Below are positions 1 to 8,473 of a DNA stretch of 64,000 nt, in pieces. The stretch comes from Allobosea sp. 47.2.35. GTDB taxonomy: Bacteria; Pseudomonadota; Alphaproteobacteria; Rhizobiales; Beijerinckiaceae. Made by a program: the position numbers and the translations under genes. The stretch lies in contig NZ_JANLGI010000001.1 in the NCBI RefSeq assembly GCF_024655635.1, positions 186,001 to 250,000 on the forward strand, in the 5' to 3' direction. The notes below the pieces were generated by a model. That model was not told the origin of the DNA, made no database searches, and worked only from the letters and a program-made list of their open reading frames with translations. The stretch's first letter is position 1. Each line of letters opens with the position of its first letter.

Positions 1-518
1 GTGAAGCCGGCCTTCTTCAGCTCCTTCGAGATCGTCTCGGAGAGCTTTGTCTGGGTCGGGACCTCGCCCTGCGCCCGGTAGCTGTTCTGGAGCACGCGGC
101 CGTCGAGATGCTTCCAGAGGAAATCCGCGAAGGGCTCGCGCTCGCTGATCCTGAGATAGGCCTGCGCGCTCCTGATCGTACCTTCGATCTTGCCGCGATG
201 GCGGATGATGCCGGGGTCGGCCAGCAGGCGCTGGACATCGGCCTCGGTGAAGCGCGCGACCGCCTCCGGCTCGAACCCGGCGAAGCCGGCGCGGAAGGCG
301 TCGCGCTTCCTGAGGATGGTGATCCAGGACAGGCCGGCCTGGAAGCCGTCGAGGATCAGCTTCTCCCAGAGCGCGCGGGAATCGTATTCCGGCACGCCCC
401 ATTCGGTGTCGTGATAGGCGAGGTAAAGCGGCTCGGTGCCCGGCCAGCGGCAGCGGAACTTGCCGTCCGCGCCCTGGATCGCGATACGCTCCTCGCTGAC
501 GATGCCAGTGTCGCTCAT
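1..518 (-). CDS. tag: DNA-3-methyladenine glycosylase I (3' end outside window)
   Basis: The first 172 codons of a base-excision repair glycosylase that removes 3-methyladenine from alkylated DNA. Reading the minus strand from the ATG at 518 gives the Tag signature: RCRWPG at residues 22-27 (Cys23 matches the N-terminal zinc Cys), AYHDTEWG at 34-41 (His36, zinc ligand), then the AGLSW block (61-65) and IIRHRGKI. The position of the family's catalytic-pocket Glu (Glu38 in E. coli) is Asp57 here, a conservative change. The C-terminal His and Cys zinc ligands lie beyond position 1. The start overlaps the ygfZ stop as ATGA, so the two genes are translationally coupled. Confidence 0.93.
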   Translation of the reverse strand, partial: MSDTGIVSEERIAIQGADGKFRCRWPGTEPLYLAYHDTEWGVPEYDSRALWEKLILDGFQAGLSWITILRKRDAFRAGFAGFEPEAVARFTEADVQRLLADPGIIRHRGKIEGTIRSAQAYLRISEREPFADFLWKHLDGRVLQNSYRAQGEVPTQTKLSETISKELKKAGF

Positions 519-1414
519 AGGGCAGCTCCTGCGGCGGCTCCGAAGCCTGCCTCGCCCGGGAAGGGGAAGCGGATGAAGCCGGGCTTCTCCGCGAGATGGA
601 AGACGAGCCCGCCGCCGAGCGGGGCGGTGCCCGAGGCGAGCGCATCGGCCAGCCGGTCGAGCCGGAGCATGGCGAGCGCCCGGCCGTTCGCCGAGGAGCC
701 GATGGTGCCGAGCGGCTTGCCGCCGGCCGTGGCCTCGGCACCGGTCTCGGTCGCGATGCCCTCGTCGAAGACGATCGGCACGACACGGGTGCGGGCGGTG
801 CCGCGATGCTGCATGCGGGAGACGACCTCCTGCCCGATATAGCAGCCCTTCTTGAAGGATACGCCGCCGAGCTGGTCGAGCAGCGCCTCATGCGGGAAGG
901 CGTCACCATAGGCGAAGTCGCGGCCGCCCGCGGGCACGCCGAGCGCGATGCGGCGGGCGTGATAGGCGTCCGGCTCGGCCGTTACGAGGGTTTCGACGCC
1001 ATCGGCATCGGTGATGGCGCGCTGGCCGAGCGCCGCCAGGCGCGGGTCGTCATAGACGAAGCCGGCATCCTCGGGCAGCGCAGCGCCATCGGCAGAGGCC
1101 AGCACGGCGCTGGTCTCGGTCAGGTCCTCCAGCGCCACCCTGGCGCGGAGCTTGTAGAGCTTCAGGCGTTTCATCAGGTCGGCGGTCTGGAGCAGGGGCG
1201 TGTCGAGCAGGAAGCCGCCGCCATCCTCCGGCGCCAGCGCGAGGATGAAGAAATCGCAGATCATCTTGCCTTGCGGCGTCAGCAGTGCGCCGTAGCCGGC
1301 CTGCCCGGGCGCGACCGGATCGAGATCGTTGGTCACGAGATTCTGCAGGAAGTCGCGCGCGTCGTCGCCGCTGACGCGGATGACGCCGCGATCGATCAAT
1401 CGTGTGGCGGACAT
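515..1414 (-). CDS. ygfZ: YgfZ/GcvT-family folate-binding protein, Fe-S cluster repair
   Basis: A 299-residue protein of the GcvT-like folate-binding YgfZ (IBA57) family, which helps assemble or repair iron-sulfur clusters in a tetrahydrofolate-dependent way. The family hallmark KGCYIGQE is at residues 189-196 with the conserved Cys191. The N-terminal half has the typical LQNLVTNDL and LTPQGKMICDFF blocks. Length fits bacterial YgfZ (about 280-330 residues). It is first in a two-gene unit with tag, and is divergent from the dihydroorotase-like gene across about 150 bp. GGAA lies 7 bases before the ATG. Confidence 0.93.
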   Translation of the reverse strand: MSATRLIDRGVIRVSGDDARDFLQNLVTNDLDPVAPGQAGYGALLTPQGKMICDFFILALAPEDGGGFLLDTPLLQTADLMKRLKLYKLRARVALEDLTETSAVLASADGAALPEDAGFVYDDPRLAALGQRAITDADGVETLVTAEPDAYHARRIALGVPAGGRDFAYGDAFPHEALLDQLGGVSFKKGCYIGQEVVSRMQHRGTARTRVVPIVFDEGIATETGAEATAGGKPLGTIGSSANGRALAMLRLDRLADALASGTAPLGGGLVFHLAEKPGFIRFPFPGEAGFGAAAGAAL

Positions 1415-1564
1415 GAGGCCGTTCCAGTTCTGGTTTCGGGTCGAGGTCTCGACAGCCGAAAAGGAGACGCTGGCGCCACCCGAAACCTGTTTGGGCTTCC
1501 GGGACGACGCGTTGGCCGATAGGTAGGCTGCATCGGTCTTTCACTCAACCGCCCGGAGACAGCC

Positions 1565-2905
1565 ATGCCCCAGACATACGACGTGATCCTCAAGGGCGGC
1601 ACGGTGGTGAACCAGGATGGCCGCGTCGTGCGCGATGTCGGCATCACCGGCGGCAAGATCATGGCGCTCGGCGATCTCTCGCAGGCCTCGGCCGGCGAGG
1701 TCGTCGATTGCACCGGCCTGCACATCCTGCCCGGCGTGATCGATTCACAGGTGCATTTCCGCGAGCCGGGGCTCGACCACAAGGAAGACCTGGAGAGCGG
1801 TTCGCGCTCGGCGGCGCTCGGTGGCGTGACCTGCGTCTTCGAGATGCCGAACACCATTCCGCAGACGACGACGCCGGAGGCCTTGGCCGACAAGATCAGG
1901 CGCGGGCGCCATCGCATGCATTGCGACTTCGCCTTCTGGGTCGGCGGCACGCACGAGAACGCCAACGACGTGCCGGAGCTGGAGCGCCTTCCCGGCGCCG
2001 CCGGCATCAAGGTCTTCATGGGCTCCTCGACCGGCGACCTGCTGGTCGAGGATGACCGGGGCGTCGCCGAGATCCTGAAGCGCACGCGCCGCCGCGCCGC
2101 CTTCCATTCCGAAGACGAGATGATGCTGCGCGAGCGCATGCCCCTGCGGGTCGAGGGCGATCCGTCGAGCCACCCGGTCTGGCGCTCGCCAGAGGTGGCG
2201 CTGACCTGCACGAAGCGGCTCGTGCGGATCGCGCGCGAGACCGGCGCGCGGGTTCATATCCTGCATATCTCGACCGGCGAGGAGATGGTCTTCCTTAGGG
2301 ATCACAAGGACGTCGCGACCGTCGAGGTGCTGCCGAACCACCTGACCTTGGTCGCGCCGGATTGCTACGAGCGGCTCGGCACCTATGCCCAGATGAACCC
2401 GCCGATCCGCGACGACAGCCATCGCCAGCGCATCTGGTGGGGGGTCGAGCAGGGCATCGTCGACGTGCTCGGCTCCGATCATGCGCCGCATACCCATGAA
2501 GAGAAGCACCACGCCTATCCGGCGAGCCATTCCGGCATGCCTGGCGTGCAGACGCTGGTGCCGATCATGCTCGACCATGTGAATGCCGGCAGGCTGACGC
2601 TGGAGCGCTTCGTCGATCTCAGCAGCGCCGGGCCGCAGCGCATATTCGGGCTGGAGGGCAAGGGCCGGATCGCGGCCGGCTACGATGCCGACTTCACCAT
2701 CGTCGATCTCAAGCGCCGCGAGACGATCACCAAGGAATGGAGCGCCTCGAAATGCGGCTGGACGCCCTATGACGGCGTCACCGTCACCGGCTGGCCGGTC
2801 GGCACCTTCGTGCGCGGCCTCAAGGTCATGTGGGAGGGCGAGCTGACGACCCCGTCGCAGGGCGAGCCGGCGCGCTTCCTGGAGGCGCTGCCGCGCAGCG
2901 TCTGA
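1565..2905 (+). CDS. pyrC: Dihydroorotase-like amidohydrolase
   Basis: A 446-residue metal-dependent cyclic amidohydrolase of the dihydroorotase/allantoinase superfamily. Visible landmarks are the DSQVHFREPG strand (residues 60-69, His64 and Arg66), the GIKVFMGSS segment with Lys149 as candidate carboxylated lysine, His181, the VHILHIST pair His231/His234, and GSDHAPHT with Asp305. The usual H-x-H that opens the metal site is Q-x-H (Gln62), so one metal ligand is replaced. It may be a dihydroorotase subfamily member with an altered metal site, or an amidohydrolase of another specificity. GGAGACAGCC precedes the ATG. The symbol is by family, not proven function. Confidence 0.75.
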   Translation: MPQTYDVILKGGTVVNQDGRVVRDVGITGGKIMALGDLSQASAGEVVDCTGLHILPGVIDSQVHFREPGLDHKEDLESGSRSAALGGVTCVFEMPNTIPQTTTPEALADKIRRGRHRMHCDFAFWVGGTHENANDVPELERLPGAAGIKVFMGSSTGDLLVEDDRGVAEILKRTRRRAAFHSEDEMMLRERMPLRVEGDPSSHPVWRSPEVALTCTKRLVRIARETGARVHILHISTGEEMVFLRDHKDVATVEVLPNHLTLVAPDCYERLGTYAQMNPPIRDDSHRQRIWWGVEQGIVDVLGSDHAPHTHEEKHHAYPASHSGMPGVQTLVPIMLDHVNAGRLTLERFVDLSSAGPQRIFGLEGKGRIAAGYDADFTIVDLKRRETITKEWSASKCGWTPYDGVTVTGWPVGTFVRGLKVMWEGELTTPSQGEPARFLEALPRSV

Positions 2906-2989
2906 AGCGGATCGAAGCCGCCCGCGTTCGGCTCTGGATGAGCGCGCGCGTGGCTTCGCAAAAAAAAATCGAAAAAAGATTCCCGGCGT

Positions 2990-3016
2990 TGTCGATTCCG
3001 GTCGCGCCCGTTCGAC
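2990..3016 (+). promoter_or_regulatory. Candidate ECF42-type promoter for the DGPF-sigma operon
   Basis: TGTCGA (2990-2995) and CGAC (3013-3016) are separated by 17 bases and lie about 75 bp before the first DGPF gene. As I recall it, ECF42 sigma factors recognise TGTCGA in the -35 and CG[AT]C in the -10 region. The sigma factor encoded three genes downstream is of this type, so autoregulation is the inference. No equivalent was seen before the second DGPF gene or the sigma gene. Confidence 0.55.
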
Positions 3017-3089
3017 GTGCAGTCAGAGAACGGGTTTCGGCGGCTGTCGCCGGAGCCGCCCGGTTCTCCCAAACCCAAGGAGAATACCG

Positions 3090-3512
3090 ATGCGTGTGAT
3101 GGTTTTGGTCAAGGCCGACAAGGATACCGAAGCCGGCGTGATGCCGAGCGAGGACATCCTGACCAAGATGGGCGCCTATAACGAGGAGCTGGTGAAGGCC
3201 GGCATCATGCTGGCGGGCGACGGCCTGCATCCGAGCGCGAAGGGTATCCGCATGCGCTTTTCCGGCAGCGAGCGGACGATCACGGATGGCCCCTTCGCCG
3301 AGACCAAGGAGCTGCTCTGCGGCTTCTGGATCTGGCAGGTGAAGTCCTTCGAGGAGGCGGTCGAGTGGCTCAAGCGCGCGCCCTTCGACGGCGGCACCGA
3401 GATCGAACTGCGCCGCATCTTCGAGATGGAGGATTTCGGCGAGGCGCTGACGCCCGAACTGCGGGAGCAGGAAGAGCGCATCCAGGCCGCCGCGGCGAAG
3501 CTCGCCGGTTGA
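3090..3512 (+). CDS. DGPF/YCII-domain protein
   Basis: A 140-residue protein of the YCII-related DGPF family, small ferredoxin-like-fold proteins of unknown biochemical role. The DGPFAETKE signature is centred near residue 67 and is followed by GFWIW. DGPF genes are typically found next to ECF42-type sigma factors, as here. It shares its domain plan with the next gene (both start MR-MV-VKA and contain YNEELVKAGIM), so the pair arose by duplication. AAGGAG lies just before the ATG. Confidence 0.85.
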   Translation: MRVMVLVKADKDTEAGVMPSEDILTKMGAYNEELVKAGIMLAGDGLHPSAKGIRMRFSGSERTITDGPFAETKELLCGFWIWQVKSFEEAVEWLKRAPFDGGTEIELRRIFEMEDFGEALTPELREQEERIQAAAAKLAG

Positions 3513-3579
3513 ACGACAGAATTCCCGAAACCTAAATCCAGGCGCGAGCTGAGCCTCCGCCTTTCAAAGGAGAAAACCG

Positions 3580-4005
3580 ATGCGTTTCATGGTGATGGTC
3601 AAGGCGACCAAGGACAGCGAAGCCGGCGCGCCGCCGACCCAGGAGCTGCTCGAGGCGATGATGGCCTACAATGAAGAGCTGGTGAAAGCCGGCATCATGA
3701 AGGGCGGCGACGGCCTGCAGCCCAGCGCGAAGGGCGCGCGCGTCCAGTTCGACGGCGCCAAGCGCGCTGTCGTCGATGGGCCCTTCGCAGAGACCAAGGA
3801 GCTGGTCGCCGGCTACTGGCTGTGGGAATGCGCCTCGCTCGACGAGGCGATCGCCTGGGTCAAGCGCTGCCCCAACCCGATGCCCGGCCCTTCCGAGATC
3901 GAGATCCGGCCGCTGTTCGAGCTGGCCGATTTCGGCGAGATCGTCACGCCGGAGACCGCGGCGCAGTGGGACCGGCTCAAGGCCGAGTCCGAAGGGCAGG
4001 CCTGA
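3580..4005 (+). CDS. DGPF/YCII-domain protein, paralogue of the previous gene
   Basis: A 141-residue second DGPF protein. DGPFAETKELVAGYW and the YNEELVKAGIMKGGDG block closely match the upstream copy, showing tandem duplication. The gap between the copies is 67 bp, and a strong AAAGGAG precedes this ATG. It sits 62 bp before the sigma factor gene. Members are thought to be targets or partners of the cognate ECF42 sigma factor. The molecular activity is unknown. Confidence 0.85.
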   Translation: MRFMVMVKATKDSEAGAPPTQELLEAMMAYNEELVKAGIMKGGDGLQPSAKGARVQFDGAKRAVVDGPFAETKELVAGYWLWECASLDEAIAWVKRCPNPMPGPSEIEIRPLFELADFGEIVTPETAAQWDRLKAESEGQA

Positions 4006-4067
4006 TCGCTCGACGCCTCGCCTGCGCCCCTTGCCAGCCGATGGGCTGATGGTGTGTATCGCTTCCC

Positions 4068-5339
4068 ATGTCGGGCAGCGATGCACACCGCACCATCGAG
4101 ACGGTCTGGCGCATGGAAGCGCCGAAGTTGATCGCGGGGCTGGCGCGCCTGACCCGCGATGTCGGCCGGGCCGAGGAGCTGGCGCAGGACGCGCTGGTCG
4201 CGGCGCTGAAGCAATGGCCCGAAGAGGGCGTTCCGCGCAATCCGGCGGCCTGGCTGATGCAGGTCGCCAAGCACCGCGCGCTCGACACCGCCCGCCACGA
4301 GATCATGGCCCGGCGCAAGCAGGACGAGATCGGCCGCGACATCGACAATGAAGGGCCGGCGATGCCGGATATCGACGCGGCGCTCGATGACGAGGTCGGC
4401 GACGATCTCCTGCGCCTGATCTTCACGGCCTGCCATCCTGTGCTGCCCACGGAGGCGCGGATCGCACTGACGCTGCGGCTGCTCGGCGGCTTGACCACCG
4501 ACGAGATCGCGCGCGCCTTCCTGGTGCCCGAGCCGACGATGGCGCAGCGCATCGTGCGCGCCAAGAAGACGCTGAGCGAGGCGAAGGTGCCTTATGAGGT
4601 GCCGGCCGGCGCCGAACTTGGCGCGCGGCTCGCCTCGGTGCTGGAGGTCGTCTACCTCATCTTCAACGAAGGCTATTCGGCCACAGCCGGCGAGGACTGG
4701 GTCAGGCCGGGTTTATGCGAAGAGGCCATGCGGCTCGGGCGCATCCTGGCAGCGCGGGCGCCTGGCGAGCCCGAGGTCCATGGCCTCGTGGCGCTGATGG
4801 AATTGCAGGCCTCGCGGCTGCGGGCCCGCGTCGGTGCCGATGGCGAGCCGATCCTGCTGCTCGACCAGAACCGCGCTCGCTGGGACCGGCTGCTGATCGG
4901 GCGCGGGCTTGCGGCATTGGAACAGGCACAGCGGCTCGCCGGACCGGCGCCCGGCCCCTATCTGCTGCAGGCGGCGCTGGCTGCCTGCCATGCCCGCGCC
5001 CGGACCGCCGAAGAGACCGACTGGAAGCGGATCGTGGCGCTCTACACGGTGCTGGGGCAGGTGACGCCGTCGCCGGTCGTGGAGCTCAACCGCGCTGTGG
5101 CGGTGAGCATGGCGGATGGGCCGGAAGCGGGGCTCGCGCTGGTCGAGGCTCTGGCCGGCGAGCCGGCGCTCAAACGCTATCACCTGTTGCCGGGCGTGCG
5201 CGGCGATCTGCTCGCCAAGCTCGGCCGCCACCGGGAGGCGGCAGACGCATTCGACATCGCGGTGGCCATGACGCAGAACGCGAGGGAGCGGCAGCTGATG
5301 CAGGACAGAGCTGCCAAGGAACGCGCTGCCGGCGCGTAA
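4068..5339 (+). CDS. ECF42-type RNA polymerase sigma factor with C-terminal helical extension
   Basis: A 423-residue extracytoplasmic-function sigma factor much longer than a standard ECF sigma (about 180-200). Sigma region 2 spans residues 10-80 (DVGRAEELAQDALVAAL, then WLMQVAKHRALD). Region 4 spans about 112-170 and contains TTDEIARAFLVPEPTMAQRI, the helix-turn-helix. From about residue 185 follows the extension with VYLIFNEGYSA (195-205) and a tetratricopeptide-like helical tail, the hallmark of the ECF42 group. There is no anti-sigma gene nearby. In this group the C-terminal extension is believed to control activity. It forms an operon with the two DGPF genes. No strong ribosome-binding site is seen before the ATG. 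Confidence 0.9.
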   Translation: MSGSDAHRTIETVWRMEAPKLIAGLARLTRDVGRAEELAQDALVAALKQWPEEGVPRNPAAWLMQVAKHRALDTARHEIMARRKQDEIGRDIDNEGPAMPDIDAALDDEVGDDLLRLIFTACHPVLPTEARIALTLRLLGGLTTDEIARAFLVPEPTMAQRIVRAKKTLSEAKVPYEVPAGAELGARLASVLEVVYLIFNEGYSATAGEDWVRPGLCEEAMRLGRILAARAPGEPEVHGLVALMELQASRLRARVGADGEPILLLDQNRARWDRLLIGRGLAALEQAQRLAGPAPGPYLLQAALAACHARARTAEETDWKRIVALYTVLGQVTPSPVVELNRAVAVSMADGPEAGLALVEALAGEPALKRYHLLPGVRGDLLAKLGRHREAADAFDIAVAMTQNARERQLMQDRAAKERAAGA

Positions 5340-5372
5340 TCCTCGCCTGTGCCGCGAGACTGTCGCATTCCG

Positions 5373-5403
5373 TTGCAACTCTGTTCATGCCGGCGTCTAT
5401 AAA
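5373..5403 (+). promoter_or_regulatory. Candidate sigma-70-type promoter of pgm
   Basis: TTGCAA (5373-5378), a 17-base spacer and TCTATA (5396-5401) lie 42 bp before the pgm start. Both hexamers are close to the housekeeping consensus. This is recognised by eye only. Confidence 0.35.
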
Positions 5404-5442
5404 GGGATGTCGCGTCCTGACGTGCCTAGAACGAGAGCCTAC

Positions 5443-7101
5443 ATGAGCGATTCCGTGAGTACCCTGGCCGGCAAGCGGCTTGAACCCGGCCAACTCGTCG
5501 ACGTGGCGGCCCTCACCAAAGCCTATTACGAGCAGCCCGATCCTTCGCAGCGTTCGCAGCAGGTCGCCTTCGGCACCTCCGGCCATCGCGGCTCGGCTCT
5601 GCTGCGCTCGTTCAACGAGGCGCATATCCTCGCGATCGCGCAGGCGCTCTGCCTCTATCGCCGCGAGCAGGGCATCGACGGCCCGCTCTTCCTCGGCATC
5701 GACACGCATGCGCTCTCGCGCAACGCCTTCGAGACGGTGCTGGAGGTCTTCGCGGCCAATGGCGTCGCCACGATCATCGACGAGAAGCTCGGCTTCACGC
5801 CGACCCCGGTGATCTCGCATGCGATCATCACGCATAACCGCGGCCGGACCGCAGGGCTCGCCGACGGCGTCGTGATCTCGCCCTCGCATAACCCGCCGGC
5901 CGATGGCGGCCTGAAATACAATCCCCCGCATGGCGGGCCCGCCGATACCGACGCGACCGGCTGGATCGAGAAGCGGGCCAACGCCTTCCTCACTGATAAG
6001 CTCGCGGGGGTTCTGCGCATCCCCTACGAGACCGCGCTGAAGAGCGAGAACGTCCACCGGCACGACTACATCACCGGCTATGTCTCCGACCTCGCCAGCG
6101 TCGTGGACATGGAGGCGATCCGGCAGGCGGGCGTCGTGATCGGCATCGATCCGCTCGGCGGCGCCGGGCTCGACTACTACCAGCCGATCATCGACCGCTA
6201 CGGTCTGAACGCGACGATCGTCAGCAAGGAGGTCGATCCGGCCTTCGGCTTCATGACCGCCGACTGGGACGGCAAGATCCGCATGGATTGCTCCTCGCCC
6301 TATGCGATGGCGAGCCTGATCGGCATGCGGGACCGCTTCGACGTCGCCTTCGCCAACGATACTGATGCCGACCGGCACGGCATCGTGACGCGCAGCAGCG
6401 GGCTGATGAACCCGAACCACTATCTCGCGGCGGCGAGCGCCTATCTCTTCGCCAACCGGCCGGGCTGGCGCGCAGATGCCGCGATCGGCAAGACGGCCGT
6501 GTCGAGCGCGATCATCGACCGCGCCGCTGCCAAGCTCGGGCGCAAGCTCGTCGAGGTGCCGGTCGGCTTCAAATGGTTCGTCGAGGGGCTGATCTCGGGC
6601 AGCTTCGGCTTCGCGGGCGAGGAGAGCGCCGGCGCCTCCTTCCTGCGCATGGATGGCTCGGCCTGGACCACCGACAAGGACGGCATCATCCTCGGCCTGC
6701 TCGCCGCCGAGATCACCGCGAAGACCGGCAGCGACCCCGGCGTGCTCTACGGCCAACTGACGGCGGAGCTGGGCGAGCCACGCTATGCGCGCGTCGATGC
6801 GCCGGCGAGCGCCAGCCAGAAGGCGGTGCTCAAGAACCTGTCGGCTGAGCAGATCGCGACGAAGGAGCTCGCGGGCCAGCCGATCACCGCGATCCTGAGC
6901 CACGCCCCGGGCAACGGCGCGCCGATCGGCGGCGTCAAGGTGACGGCGGCGGATGGCTGGTTCGCGGCGCGCCCGTCGGGCACCGAGGAGGTCTACAAGA
7001 TTTACGCGGAGAGCTTCCGGGACGAAGCTCATCTCGCTGCGATCCAGGAGGATGCGCGGCAGATCGTCGGAAAAGCCTTCGCTGCGGCGGGGGCAGCCTG
7101 A
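5443..7101 (+). CDS. pgm: Alpha-D-glucose phosphate-specific phosphoglucomutase
   Basis: A 552-residue enzyme interconverting glucose-1-phosphate and glucose-6-phosphate, linking central metabolism with glycogen and exopolysaccharide precursors. Family features in order: the phosphoserine loop TSGHRG (Ser46), the magnesium loop DTDADRHG in the middle, the sugar-binding GEESAGASFLR, and the C-terminal phosphate-binding RPSGTEEVYKIY. An in-frame ATG 12 codons upstream (5407) exists, but E. coli-type Pgm proteins align from the internal ATG at 5443, so I chose that start. It is monocistronic as far as seen. Confidence 0.93.
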   Translation: MSDSVSTLAGKRLEPGQLVDVAALTKAYYEQPDPSQRSQQVAFGTSGHRGSALLRSFNEAHILAIAQALCLYRREQGIDGPLFLGIDTHALSRNAFETVLEVFAANGVATIIDEKLGFTPTPVISHAIITHNRGRTAGLADGVVISPSHNPPADGGLKYNPPHGGPADTDATGWIEKRANAFLTDKLAGVLRIPYETALKSENVHRHDYITGYVSDLASVVDMEAIRQAGVVIGIDPLGGAGLDYYQPIIDRYGLNATIVSKEVDPAFGFMTADWDGKIRMDCSSPYAMASLIGMRDRFDVAFANDTDADRHGIVTRSSGLMNPNHYLAAASAYLFANRPGWRADAAIGKTAVSSAIIDRAAAKLGRKLVEVPVGFKWFVEGLISGSFGFAGEESAGASFLRMDGSAWTTDKDGIILGLLAAEITAKTGSDPGVLYGQLTAELGEPRYARVDAPASASQKAVLKNLSAEQIATKELAGQPITAILSHAPGNGAPIGGVKVTAADGWFAARPSGTEEVYKIYAESFRDEAHLAAIQEDARQIVGKAFAAAGAA

Positions 7102-7256
7102 GAAACGCCGCCATGGTGCGGTGATCCGGCCGATCTTCGGGCCACCGGCAAGGGCGGCCGGCCATGTCGGGCCGCCTAAGCCACAGGCAGCGGACTTGCG
7201 GGCGAGCGACTCATATGAGCCGGTTGATAACGCCGCTGGTTTGTTCAGCGCGCACT
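7102..7256. other. Intergenic stretch after pgm with no recognisable feature
   Basis: The 401-bp gap between pgm and the IclR gene holds only the 28-codon ORF listed next. In the first 155 bp I see no convincing terminator, promoter or coding signal. Confidence 0.5.
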
Positions 7257-7343
7257 TCAATTGTCGATGGATGGGGCCCGTTCAACCAGTTCGAGAAAGA
7301 TCGCCGCACAGGCCAGCCAGACAATCATCGACCAGATTATCAT
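7257..7343 (-). CDS. Possible 28-residue single-span membrane peptide
   Basis: A short reading frame starting at the ATG at 7343 with an excellent ribosome-binding site (GGGAGGG, 4 bases before). It encodes 28 residues with a hydrophobic stretch, IIWSMIVWLACAAIFLEL, able to span the membrane once, and a short polar tail. The frame is open further upstream, but that part looks non-coding. There is no family I recognise. It stands alone between pgm and the IclR gene. Composition and Shine-Dalgarno support it; conservation is unknown. Confidence 0.35.
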   Translation of the reverse strand: MIIWSMIVWLACAAIFLELVERAPSIDN

Positions 7344-7502
7344 CGTCCCTCCCAGGATTATGCGTTTTTTTTCAGCATAACCGAGGAGCGATTTCCGGCA
7401 AGCACGCAGGAATTGTGGTGCGCTATCAACGCTTTGTCCCGCGTGAGAGCTCCGTTGTGCTGCGGTGCCGCCTGAGGGAGTGATTCGCATGAGCGGCGCT
7501 CT

Positions 7503-8279
7503 TCAGAGCTGGCTGGCGATCCGCTCCAGACCGGATGGCTCTCCGCCGAAGGCACGCGTCGCCCGTGCCGCTGCGACGAGAAGCGGCCGTTTCATCTGTC
7601 CGATGAAGGCTCCGTCGACGCGCGTCCGCGGTCCGGCGAGCGTTATTGCGCCGACCAGCGTAGCGCTGGGGCCGAACACAGGAGCCGACAAGCCGGCCGT
7701 ATCGGGATCGCGATCGCCGAGCGAGACATAGTGATAGCTCCGCCGGATCGACTCGTAAGGCTCGCCAGGCTCACCCGAAAAGGCCGCCAGCACCCGCCCG
7801 CCCGAGCCCAGATGCAGGGGCAGCACGTCGCCCTCGCGGACATGGTAGCGGATCGGGTGCTTGGACTCGATGCGGTAAAGGCAGGTACGCAAATCTCCTG
7901 CCGGAGCGTAGAACGCGACGCTCTCGCCGCTCTCCTCGGCGAGGTCGCGCATGACCGGCAGAAGAATGTCGGCAGCAGCGACCGAGCGCTGGTAGATCGC
8001 ACCAAGCCGGAACGCTCCCGAGCCGATCCGGTAGAGGCCGTCAGGCAGGCGCTCGAGCAGATGGCCCCGGATCAGCGAACCCACCAGGCGCAGGATCGTG
8101 CTCTTGTAGAGACCGGTCCTGGCCGCGATCTCGGCTAGCGACAAGCTCCGGTCTTGTGGCGTGAAGGCGTTGAGGATCGCGATGGCGCGATCCAGCGCCG
8201 CGACGCCATCCGAAGATGCCGGCAGCGATGTCCCGTCCGCCCGTCCGATCTTGCTCGTCTCGTCGGTCTTCCTAGCCAT
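7503..8279 (-). CDS. IclR-family transcriptional regulator of the tct operon
   Basis: A 258-residue regulator. The N-terminal winged helix-turn-helix (about residues 25-80) contains LSLAEIAARTGLYKSTILRL, followed by the IclR effector domain with RTCLYRIESKHPIRYHVREG. I chose the ATG at 8279 because the family begins about 20-30 residues before the DNA-binding domain. The longer frame upstream runs through the operator. It is divergent from tctC across 194 bp that contain a large nested palindrome, so it most likely regulates itself and the transporter operon in response to the transported substrate or a catabolite. Confidence 0.88.
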   Translation of the reverse strand: MARKTDETSKIGRADGTSLPASSDGVAALDRAIAILNAFTPQDRSLSLAEIAARTGLYKSTILRLVGSLIRGHLLERLPDGLYRIGSGAFRLGAIYQRSVAAADILLPVMRDLAEESGESVAFYAPAGDLRTCLYRIESKHPIRYHVREGDVLPLHLGSGGRVLAAFSGEPGEPYESIRRSYHYVSLGDRDPDTAGLSAPVFGPSATLVGAITLAGPRTRVDGAFIGQMKRPLLVAAARATRAFGGEPSGLERIASQL

Positions 8280-8317
8280 GGCCGAGCGATATCGGATCAG
8301 GTCAGCTTCGTCCAGAT

Positions 8318-8356
8318 CGTTCTGTCTAGCAGAATATAATTCTGATTGACAGAACG
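8318..8356. promoter_or_regulatory. 39-bp nested palindrome, candidate IclR operator
   Basis: Two concentric inverted repeats share the same centre (8337). The outer arms are CGTTCTGTC (8318-8326) and GACAGAACG (8348-8356). The inner arms are CAGAAT (8330-8335) and ATTCTG (8339-8344). All arm positions match perfectly. It lies 39 bp from the IclR start and about 120 bp from tctC, the expected place for a regulator acting on both divergent promoters. Confidence 0.7.
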
Positions 8357-8473
8357 ATAATGGAATGACAAAAGCGTCTCCGGACAGGCTCAGATGAAGA
8401 AGCGCCTTCAGGCCGACGCGGCTCTGTCCTGGAGGATGCCGGTACATCCGGCGCGAAATCCCGGAGGAAATCG

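Noticed and set aside
5170-7260. 696-codon open frame opposite pgm
   Set aside because: It is the antisense of a fully conserved pgm and of the sigma gene end. There is no family motif.
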